Source: Chloranthus sessilifolius | Lineage: Eukaryota; Streptophyta; Magnoliopsida; Chloranthales; Chloranthaceae | Direction of reading: 5' to 3' | Assembly: GCA_021018995.1 (NCBI GenBank) | Contig: CM037584.1 | Coordinates: forward strand, 146,957,317 to 147,021,316 | DNA length: 64,000 nt | Part shown: in pieces, positions 11,294 to 23,407 of the stretch | Layout of the letters: each line of letters starts with the position of its first letter | How positions within the stretch are numbered: position 1 is the first letter of the stretch | Program-made: the position numbers and the translations under genes | Notes under the pieces: model-generated | Told to the model about the DNA's origin: nothing | Databases searched by the model: none | Seen by the model: the letters and a program-made list of their open reading frames with translations, nothing else

Positions 11294-13095
11294 CTGAAGA
11301 GCATCGAGAAGCAAGCAAACTTTAAGAATGTGAGTTTGAATATGTGCTAAGAAAAATTGGAAGAAGCACAGCATTTTATGTAATACCTGAGGATTCCAAT
11401 CAGTATCAAATATGATGACCGTATCAGCAGCTTGAAGATTCACTCCAACACCTCCAGCTCGAATGCTATAAGCACATGCAAAAAAGTTATAATAATAGAG
11501 AGCAGTTTTATCACTTAAACAACTCCCCGTCAGGGAAAATGGGGCGAGGAGCTGTGTTACTAAGCATACAAGCAGTTCCCAACGGGAGCCAAAGAGCGAA
11601 AGAGCTGCTCGTTTGTATGAAATAGTTAACCCAAAAGCAGCCTTAACTCACCTTAGTATTATTGCACATTGCATAAATGGGAGTGCTGAAAGAAATAGTA
11701 AAAAAGCCAAAAACTACTTTAAAGTCTAGATTGAACTGAAAACACAAAATATTACCTGAGCAGAAAAATAAAAGCAGAAGAGTCCGGCTTATTGAATTCC
11801 TCAATAAGGGCACCACGTTCACTTCCTGAAGTGTGTCCGTCCAAGCGAAGATACCTGTACCGTTTCCAGGACAGATACTCCTCCATAACATCAAGCAATC
11901 TAGTCATGGTGGAGAAGAAGAGAACCTGCAGTATAATCAGTCCCAATATTAAAGAGGTTACTGGAACCATTGTGAACAATAACATAGAATACAGGATACT
12001 AGAGAAAACGATATGTAGAAAGCTCCGTGCTCTAGCTACCATTCTTAGGATCGCAAGAGATTTCGCGGTGTGGTGGGTTACCATATCGGTCCAAAAGAAT
12101 CAATGAGAGGGTCGGGACTTTTTGAGAGAATGGGAAACTCTGAGATCTGATTAGCTCGTTCTTGGGCTGGGCTGCTCTAAGCTAGAGGTTTTTGGGGGGG
12201 TCTCCTTTTTTGCAGCACCTCGCTGCTTGTTTTGTATCTCTCTTTTGTCCCTTTTAATTCAATTTCCATTATCGATCATATATATATATATATATCGTAT
12301 CTAGCCATATCATACACAGTACAATACAGTATGAAACAATGTGATACACAATACATGTGATTTCCATTATAACTTAATTTTCATTAAACAAAAGTTTTAT
12401 TATCTATTTCCCCCCCCCCCCCCCCCCTCCCTCCCCCGACCTCAGCTTATAAACCCCTTCAGTATCAATCAAATGAAGGGGCGAAAAGAACGAAGAGAAA
12501 GAAAACAAGAAAGAAGAGGACACTCCATAGCCTATGAAGAGGTCAAAGAGGAGGAAGAAAAAGAACATAAGAAAATGATGATGATTTAATTGATATGAAG
12601 ATGATGATATTAGGGACTGAGATGAAGAATGAAGACTTAGGTTTTATACAAATGGGGTAAACAAACTTACAAAGTCAAGGAAACAAGTATATGCATTCAT
12701 AGATATTGTGCAACTATCCGATTTCCTTTTTTATAGTAGAATTTGAAGCTTGAAAGATAAATATCATATAAATGTACGACATAAGTATACTATACACTTA
12801 CATTGGACTTGTACTTGCACAGCTATAGGGTTTCTTTTTAGATGATAGAAAATTAGATATGTTCACGACTTTATGTTACTAAAATTTTGTCTACGAAGTA
12901 TAAGAAAATCTCCAGAAATGTCTTGGTTCATTTCTACTGTTACATATGGTGGAATGGATGTCTTTGACACAAGAAATCCGACTTGACAAACTTGACTGGA
13001 ACCACAATGGAAATATAAAATATTTAATCCAGGAGATCGTTCAGCTTTCAGAATAAAAACAGTCCCATATAACCTCATAATCTATGACAGTTATT

Positions 13096-13161
<66 letters not shown>

Positions 13162-16100
13162 TCTCGAAAAAAGTAAGAGAAGCCAATGATACGTCTCCTG
13201 AGGGCCACAACATAATTTATAGATATCAGGCTCATACCAACATCAATAAATTTGCAAGATATGGGATCATAAAGCAGATTTTGTTTCAAATAAATAACAG
13301 TCAACTAGCTTAATAACACACATAGCGAGAGAGGTGCACGAGTATGCATTTGAGTGCAGCCTGGAATGCTGCACTCGAGCCAGTTGGGTGCCGCAGGCAC
13401 ATGCACCAGGTTGATAAACGACAGCTTAAAAAAATGCTGTTAGGAAAACCCATATCGTTCATCCCTGAAATGAAAGGGTATAACCCCCCCCCCCCCCCCC
13501 CCAACACAAACTGCCCTATCGTCAAAAAAAAAAAAAAAAAAAACAAAAACAAAAACAAAAACTATAACCACAGAGGGAACTAGAGATTGTGGCCTTTCGG
13601 TTGAAGGCTGTACCTGAGATCCAGAGTCTAGTTCAGTTATCTAATCAACTCGCTGATGGTTTCAAAAAGCCATCTCTAAGGACAGGTTTCAGTGACTACC
13701 ATGCAAGTTGGTAGTTGGACAATCAACCACAATTCAGTGACAACCACACATTAATCTGTTTAAATGGCATATGGCCAGTGTTACCTTGGCACTTCTACTT
13801 TTGGGATTTTTGCTGTGCCAACACTTGGTGGCACTTGGCACCCGTGCCAACACTTGGACACTCCTCAAACAGCACGAAACTTTTAGACATATATGAAAAT
13901 TTTCATAATACTATTAAAATGCTCATCGTTTTGATAACGATAAAATGAACTTTGTTTCAAAAGAGAAATGTATAAAGTTTAGTAACTACAGAAACAAAGG
14001 TTTGGGTCGTTGAAAACGATTTATACTATAATATATGTTTATTTAGGCTCACGACATATATTATGAATTTTTCATTACATATCTAAATTAGTTCTCTAAG
14101 ATATCCCTTCAATTTTTCTCTATATATGTTTTATTTATTTATTTTATTTTTCTTATGGCCGTGCCGCCGTATTCAAATTTTTAGAGATTGGCGCACCAAA
14201 CATCTATTTGCACCTTGACACTTGGCACATGTGCCACGTGTCCAGGTAACACTACATAAGGCAGTGACGATGATGTACACATTAATATGTTTCAATTTTT
14301 CTTCCAGTTTCAATCTCATGACTAAAACTCTACCTGGTCTTTTTATTGGTCAATTCATATTTATTAATAGTATTAATTGCAAATAAGTCCCTCCCTTAAT
14401 TGCGGATGGAGAGAGAGAGAGAGGGAGAGAGAGAGAGAGAGATGTTTGGGGGTATGGTGAACACCACCCTACTACTTTTCAGCCGCGATCAAGGAACCAC
14501 ACTCATTTGTCCATGTTTGGTCGAGGATCTTTCGTGCCTCCAGATGAGAATCCCACGAGACCTTATTCCTTTACACTACATAATGGAAGGAAAGCCTGAC
14601 CACAAAGAGATGGGATAAGGCTGTGATGATGATGAAAAAGTATTATTTCCCAAACGAAGCATGTCTCCTCATTGTCTAGGATGAAGATATTATTGGCTGA
14701 AAGCATAGGACCGAAGAGATTGGAATTTGTTTGTACGTCAAAAAGCCCATACAAATCTTGGCTATGTATAGGTACTTCATTGTCTCAACCTTTGAGGATG
14801 AAAAATATGGTCTAAAAGAGACCCTTTTTTTGGATGAGGAGTCATTTGTCCTAAAGATAAAAACACAATCACATTTAAATTTTAGTGGGGAATATTACGA
14901 GTGGTGGGATTGTCCTCTATAAGTAACATCTAGCCAATGTTGGGACTAGGGACAAATGGCGCCAGATGTGAACTTCCCAATGATGTTGAGGAGAAAATAT
15001 TCATGAAATTAGAGAGAAAGACCAACAAATATTAAATGATCGTTGGGAGGGATGAAGAATGTGATGTGGTGGTTATAAAGCCTCATTGAGGAAAAATATA
15101 TATTGATAAAAGAGGCCCATTAAATGGTTTATTCCCCATGATCTCAGAGATGTCGTGGAGAAGAGGAAGGAAAACTAATAATAATTGAAAATATTTACAG
15201 AAAAAGAGAGGGATAGGGTGCACCTATATATAGCAAGATAGCTCTATCAAATAGATATACCATTTAATGTTCCTTGTCTAAAAGGCTTTGAAACCATGAT
15301 TGAGGTAAAAAGCCTAGCAAGCTTCATAGTTATCATGAGTTAAGACAGACATTCTTGCAACAACAAGAAGCATTCATGAAGGGAAGTATTAAAAAAAGGC
15401 TATAAGATGGTGGAACTTTTGGAAAATTTAATGGATGGTCGGAATCCCATGGATCGATATTTTCCTTGGTAGAAAATGAATGATCTCCACAAAATTGACC
15501 TACAATAACAAGCAAACCAATGTGCATCCTGCATTAAGATCCTTTTAAGCTGGTTATCAAAAGTCGAAGCCAAAAGGGGAAGAAAAAAGTGATTCCAATT
15601 TCCACAGACCTCTCTTCATTGCACCATGTAAAATTAGGGGTGCAAAAGAATAGGCAAGCAGGTTGAGCTTATGAATCATTTGGCCTGGCCCAAATTATAG
15701 AAGGATCTAGGTCGGAAGTTGGACCCATTGGAACATGTAGGACCAAAACACCGATAAAAAAAATATATGTTGGACCAAAACACCAACCCAATTATTAAAT
15801 GGGTCAGTTCTAGACCCCTTTACTCGCCCAAATCGGACCAATTTTTTAAATGGTCGACTTTGGACTAACGTAAAATAATTGCAAATATTGAACTCACTTA
15901 AGTTCGACCCACTAGGTCGGGTCGAATCCAAAACACCAACCCAATTATTAAATGGGTGAGATCTAGATCACCTTTAAATTGTCTCAAAGGTAAACGAATT
16001 AGAACAGTGCGTCATGCGAGACTAACTCATAAATTTTGCATATTTTTCAATAGGCATGGCCCAAACCCTACTCAAAGGCGACCCATTAGATCAATGGATC

Positions 16101-19100
16101 ACATGTAGGTCAAGTTCGATCAAACCTGACCTATTTACCAAATGATCACCTTTTTAAGACTCAACCCAACACAATCATGAATGGAACATTCAGGGTAAAA
16201 AATCTAACCCAACTACTAAATAGGTCAGGTAAAAAATAATGCACCTCTAGTAAATATAAGTGATGCATTATTTTCTGTGCTCTACACATGAAGCATAGGT
16301 TAGGAAATTGCATCGTTTGGTTCTGCACTAGTCACTATTTTGTAACATGCCAACAAATTGCGAAATGAAACGAGAGCCTATCCAATTATCAAAAATCTCA
16401 TGAATATTTATAATCCCCCTAAACTATCCAACATCTCTCATGAATACCTGTTATCCCCCTAAGTAGGAAAATTCCTACTAGCTACCGAAAACTAAAACAA
16501 AGACTCAATTACCACACTTTTCCCAACTCAGACTCGAAGAAAGAAAATAAGTAGCCCAGCCAAAAAGAAACAAGCCTCTAGCCCACCCGGAAAACAAAAC
16601 CCGGCTGAGTGAACAAAGTCAAATCTCATATCATCCCAACACTCAACCAGCCTCAACTCATCATTAGGCACAAAACCCTTATCCAGCATCGCCCAAATAA
16701 TCACCCAATCTCTAGCTTCTCGCATAACGAATTCGACAAGCGTCCTCTTCCTCCAAAACACCCTACATTTCTTTCCAACCAAATAGCCCAGAATCCGGGA
16801 CTTCCAAATCTCTATTACCTACACTAACACATCACACAAAATAACCACAACTGCCACTCCTACAATCACCATCACCATCACCACCTCCTCCTCCTCCACT
16901 ACAACCCATCACCACCTCTCCACCACGAATATAATGCACCACCGCCATCTCTTTCACCACAACCATCACCTCTGCAACTACGACAACTTCAGCACCACCA
17001 CCTTCTCCACCGTTGACACCATCATCACCAACTCGCCACCAACACTCACCACCTCCACCATGACTACCACCAGGTCAGCCACCAACACACACCACCATGA
17101 CCACATCTACCACACACAACTACCACCACCATATCACACACCACCAGCACATTCTGCACCATGACTACCACCACCAATATGTCAACGAAAAAGCAGGCAG
17201 AATAGTCCACAAAGAAATTAGTCTACAAACAAATTTGCCTCTGAGTTATCATTGGAATGAGGATTCGATTCATATGGCCCCGAAGCTCTTATGTTGACGA
17301 TCAGATCACTATTATGCAACAATCCCAATTACCAAACTCCATTAGCACACCTTATTTATTTGATTGGTCCTCAATTATTATAGAAAAAATAATGTTATTT
17401 TGAATGATTTCCATTTTGTATGCAACCAGCATACTTTGCAACTAAGACTAATTGCCTTCATGGTTAAGGTGATTAAAAGAAATGGAGTTCAGGCTGAATA
17501 TTTAGCATATTAAGATTAAAAAGTTATAGAGAAACTATAATAAGATAACAGACTGATTTATAACCTTAATGCAAACAAATGATTTCGAATTCCTCTAATT
17601 CTCCATTATCCAATAGAAATCTTGAAAAATGACAGTAGGCTAATTGGAGTAATTCAGGAAGAACCAGGCTTTCTGGTGTTGTACTGTGGCATCCCATGAT
17701 AATTTAGGGATACAAATTCAAATAACACAATAAAATTCTCTTTTTATTAAAAAAAAAAAAAAAAAAGAGAAATACATTTTCAATTTCAGAAGATAATTAT
17801 ATATGCATAAAACTTTTAAAACATAATAGCAAAAAGCCTTCTCAAAAATATAAACCACTAGTGTTGACTGTTGAATAGGTGTTGCAAGATGAAGAAAATT
17901 TTTTACAGCACCTTACAACAATATAAAAACCAACCTTTCAAGCATCAAAGTATAACATGATTTCAAGAAATTCACATGCAAATATCTAAGTCAAACATAT
18001 GCTTCCATTTAGTTCTGTTGTAGACAGAAACAAAAGAACTCCTACAAATTATATGACCAACCATTCACGTATAACTTCATTTACACCCATGCAATGGAAA
18101 TATCTCTACAAATAACACTTAGTCAAATCCAATCATTTCAAACATATAAATGAGTATGTCAGAAGATATTTTCACCGCTACACTCCTCAACTCATCAACA
18201 TATATTTGTTATGTGTCTTACGAAGTAAGAAATGTGTCTGAGAATTTGCACATACCCGGTGATCAGTTGCTTTTAACTTGGGTAGTAAACGGTCTAACAT
18301 TTCTAACTTTCCACAAAGCCTCACAATCGGTGGCAGATAATGTTTAGGTATAAAATTATCAACCTACAGGAGGAAGAAAATGAATTACGATGTAAACAAA
18401 GAAAGGATCCAGAAATCTGCACAGAAGATTAAACCACAGTCAGCAAGAATGTGAAGGAAAATGGCATGCCTCCTCTGCGTGAAGTTGGCTGAGATATGGA
18501 TGATTGCATATATTACGTAACTCCATCACAGTGTTGTGCACCGAGCGGCCCTAAGCAGTGTAATAATATTTAGTCAAAAAATGAACCAGGATCGAATAAC
18601 TGGTGAAAGTAAATAGCCAATAATAGTAATTAACATGACCAACTGAAAATCTAGACCAACAGACATGCCAAATAAGAAAAAGACAATAAAAAAATATAGA
18701 AAATACCTTCGAATTTCCAATGGAACCAAGATTATCCTCCACCCTCTTCATCAAGAGCTTTTGATAAGCAGAAGCCTCACATCTTACAAGCCTTTCAATC
18801 TTCTCAGGCAATTCATTTTCAACCTAAAAAAAACATGAAATTAAGAGCAGATTGAATATTACAACTGGAGAAAATTTTAACGCTCATTGATTTGATCAGT
18901 CACAAAAAATACCAATATTTAAAAAAAAATCCAAAGAAATTGGCCCGCTGATTATTTGGTGATTGATCCATGAATAACTGAAATAAATCATTAGTTTTTC
19001 AAAACATCACAAAATCACGAATTAACTGTCAGCCCTGAATCAATCGGCTTTTTCTTAAAAGGTTTAGAATTTCTTTAAATAATGCATTCTTCTCAATTGC

Positions 19101-21986
19101 AAATTTTTGTGATGGTGTTGCACAGTCTCTCTACCTTGTGTAGCCTCAGTTTTTTTTTTCCAAACCCTCTTTGCTTAAGATTTGAAGGTTGAAACGGTAC
19201 ACAGGAGAGGAGGTTTTGATTTTTTGATAATATTTTTTTCTTTTTCCAGAGCCATTGTGCCTAATAAGATTTGAAGGCTGAGAAGATAAACAAGAGGAGA
19301 TTGCTATTTGGTGCTCACATTTGATATACTTAATTTCTTACATGCTTAGACGGTTTAGCATGTGTTTCTATGTATGACAATGCGCTATGACATTAACTTG
19401 AGTGAGTGCACGACAACAAGCTTAGATTTTTTGACATGTTTACATGGAATTTTTTTAGCATGTGTATGGTGCATCAATGTATGGTAATATGCTACAGAGG
19501 TTCTTAAAAAATATTAGAATGGATACATGGGTCAAAAAAACGGACGAAACTGATACATATCATCCGATACGTATCAGTTTCAGAAGTCCCCGGTCGATAC
19601 ATTGGCAAGTAAGGACCACTTAATGTACCAGTAAAATCATCGGCAGGTAAAATGAAATTATTGGCAGTATCGGACGATAATTTCAAAAACATAAATAATC
19701 GGACTGTAATTTCAAATTATTGTCGATAAACTTGGGTCGGTGCTACATTTCTGTAGCACCATATTAGTCACTTGAAAGCCCTTTTTAGGCTACTTTTTTC
19801 CTCTTATATCTTTCTATCTCTCTTCTATTTTTCCTATTCCAAACTTTAAGGCCACTTTTTCATTTCTATTTTCTATCCCTCTTCTGCTTCTCCTGTTCTC
19901 TTCTTCTAAGCTTAGCCCCTTGCTCTCCTGTTCTCTTCTTCTAACCTTAACCCCTTACTTTCCACATTTTTTTTAAGAAAAAGTTAGGTAAATCTTCTTC
20001 TTCCTCCTCCTCCTCCTCCTAGAAATCTAAACGTAAACCTCACAATAAGTCAAGTCGGTATCAGAGCCATATTTCCTGACCTAATCTCTTGTTGGCCTCA
20101 CCTTCAACTATCTGATAGGGCTGTCAATGAGCCAACCCAGCTCGCTCGACTCAAGTTCAAAAATAACAGCTAAAAGCTCTTTCAGCTCGACTCGGGAGCC
20201 GAGCCAAGCTAAAAGATAAAGCTTGCTTCAAATTGAGCAGAGCTTGAGCAGAGCAGTATGCAGCTCAACTCGGCTCATCTCTTACTATAAATATATTATA
20301 GTTTTATATTTATATATAAGTACTATAATAAATATTACGTATGTTAAAATATATAAGAGGATTACTAATATGCCCTTAAATGTGATTGTTAAAAACCCTA
20401 ATCGTGGAATTCAAACATAATATATCGAGCTCTCTACTCTCAAATTCTCAGTCTACTCTCTCTACCTTTGCAATTTGAAGTTTGCAAATAAGAACTCCCT
20501 CACCGGTCAATCGGACCCTAAACTCCTCATCATAATTTCATCCTTTATTCTATCCAGTCCAAAATTAAGCAAAACGAATTATTGCCAACATTATAAACCA
20601 TGGCATACAAATTTGAACATCTGACAGCATCTCATTGATTAGAATCTACCAAGAGAAGGGATGGAACGAGTCCCTTTCAAGTTAGCAGCATGATTACCCA
20701 CTTTCTGTACCTCAAAAGTTCATTTTCTCCCTAATAGAGAAGCTGCATTTTGTAAAAGGATAAGGTTGACGGAATATAGTTTCCTGTGGCACCAGATCAG
20801 TGAGAATAATTTACTGGTGAAATCAACAAACTGCAGATATGTTTTTCAACCAAAAGCTAAGAAATCATAATAAAAAAGCAAAGTAAAAAAAAAAAAAAAA
20901 AAAGTATCCCACTTGAGAACAGATGGCAGCACTTTATTGAAGATATTCACTTACAATAGGTTACAATTTATCCTTAAATTAAAAGAACATTATTTTTGGT
21001 GCAAACATATTATAACAATCACTGTAGAAAAGTTAACACTTCCCAAAATAAGTAATGAATCCAAGAATATTAAAGCATATACTATGTTACCTAGAATATA
21101 CTTTACCAAAAAGAATGTCTTCAGATATTTATACCTACCAAGGATACTTGATAAATAGACAGGTCTTTATGTTTTCAACAATAAGAAACAATAATATTAA
21201 CTAGACATCAAGAAGTATGTTTTCAGTATGCAAATGCTTATACAAGTGAGAAAAACATAATCTTCACATACTAATAAATTGAAATAAAGTATTACGCTAC
21301 CAAACCTTGTGTTTGAGCCTTCGAAGTACAAAAGGTCGAAGGACTTGATGAAGACGGTTTATAATCAAAAGATTTTCCTCCTCGGAGAGTAACGCCTAGT
21401 TGCAAATGCATAACTTGATTACAAGAATATTAGGAGAAAATTTAACGTTTAATGAGAAGGAACGCAATATAACTATGTTTATTGAAAAAAACGAAAAAAG
21501 GCAAAACCTTACTTGATCGGGTGAATTATCGCCACTGCTCTCAAATGGTTTGTTAAACCATTGAGAAAAATCCTCTGAAGAGTTGAAAATATTTGGTAAC
21601 AAGAAGTTAAGTAGTGCCCACAGTTCCTCAAGATTATTCTACATTTATAAACATATAATTATATCAATTATCATGACACTAGAATTCAAATGCGAAGTTT
21701 AATCAAGATTTGAAATGTCCCGCTATTGATCAAAGGACATTTTCTCTGAGACTTTGAGAAAGAGCTCAGCGTTTGAATGCTGGGCTTATAGCAAGATGAG
21801 CGCCACATGGCACCCACACACAAGTTTGGGACCACAGACTTCAGCGCAAGGTCTATCTATTATCATTAAAAAAATTCAAAAGCATTGTCGACTGTCAATC
21901 TAAAAGTGAACAATTATTTTTTCTAAAATGAATGGTGAAATGTTTCAGCAATTCACCATTTATTTCAACAATGTTAAAATCAGTGT

Positions 21987-22048
<62 letters not shown>

Positions 22049-23323
22049 TAAATTCCCTAGGTGACGATAAACCATAGGAGGAATCTGTGCCACATGCGCA
22101 CTGAATGCCAGGTGACACTAGAATCTGGGCACTTTCCCAGCATCCAAACACTGGGCAAGCACCCAGATACCCCTTTCCTTAAACAATAAATATTATAAAA
22201 AATAAAAATAAAAAGAAAAAGAATAAGCAGGGTTTGAACCTGTGACCTCAAGGTTGCATTATTGTCAACCTTTTAGTTGAGCTACAGGCACAACTCCGAA
22301 AAAAATTAAATTAAAAGTACTCTTATTTTATAATATTTTGAAAAAAATAATAATAACTCAATATAGCTGTGGAACAAAAATAAGTATGAGCACTGACGTA
22401 TAAGACCATGGTAAAACTCGGCCGATACCGATACATATCAGCGATTTGTAATGGTTTCATCGAGAACTATACCACCCCGATACAGGTCCCAGGTGGTATC
22501 GGTGTCGGTATCATCAGTATCAGTATCGGGCCAATACGGGTCAGTATCGGCTGATATTGTCACGGTATCAGCCAATACTAACCGATACAAGTATTTTCCT
22601 TTTTTTTTTTGCTTTTTTCAAAAGCAAAAAAAAAATCTTGGCTGATACAGTATCGGCAATACCGTATCCGTATCGGCTGCTACGTATCAGTCTAGGATAG
22701 ACCGATACCCGATTCCGATTTTGATACCTTGCATAAGACGATGCTGCAGATAAAGGCAAAAGGAACTGACAGGACGATTTAAGTTTTCACACAGCTCAAA
22801 TACAGAACAGTCACACTTTAAAGCATTGAATTTGAAGAATAAGAGTAGCAAATGCAACACATCAATGGCAATAAAGAGCATTCAGTGACCTGTAGAGGTG
22901 TTCCCGTCAACAGCAAACGATGAGAACTCTGATAATGCTTTAAGTCTGCGTTCAGCTTGCAAGATGCATTCTTGATCCGATGGCCCTCATCAATTATTAT
23001 ATAGTGCCAAGGTATTTTGCTTAGTTTTGGCCGATCATGTTTGTTCATTAAGTACTCATAGGTTGTCAAAAGGACATTGAATTTCTGAGAAACGATCCTT
23101 TCTCTACAAAAAGACAGGATAGTACAACTGATTAAAAAAGTGACGAAGAGGATAGTAGAAGTCATTCTCCAAATGACTAAGAAATTTTTAATTTTTTTTT
23201 AATCAGTCCAAGTGCATGGCTTTAAAACAAGAAAACTCGAGTCGAAAGTCAGTTGAGTCAAGTTAAATCAAAGACTTACATTAACTCGCCTCGCTCCGAC
23301 TCGGTTATTTAGTACACATTTTG

Positions 23324-23407
<84 letters not shown>

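Noticed and set aside
13041-13304. Ile/Tyr repeat open frames at the (AT)n arrays
   Set aside because: Any AT microsatellite reads as IYIYIY. The same applies at 21960, 35783 and 51697.
16934-17300. His/Thr-rich open frames
   Set aside because: They follow from CAC/ACC triplet repeats. No start context, splice sites or conserved motifs were seen.
20116-20290. Complete hAT MITE starting TAGGGCTGTCAATGAGCC
   Set aside because: Only one end was found. No matching inverted end or 8-bp duplication could be located.
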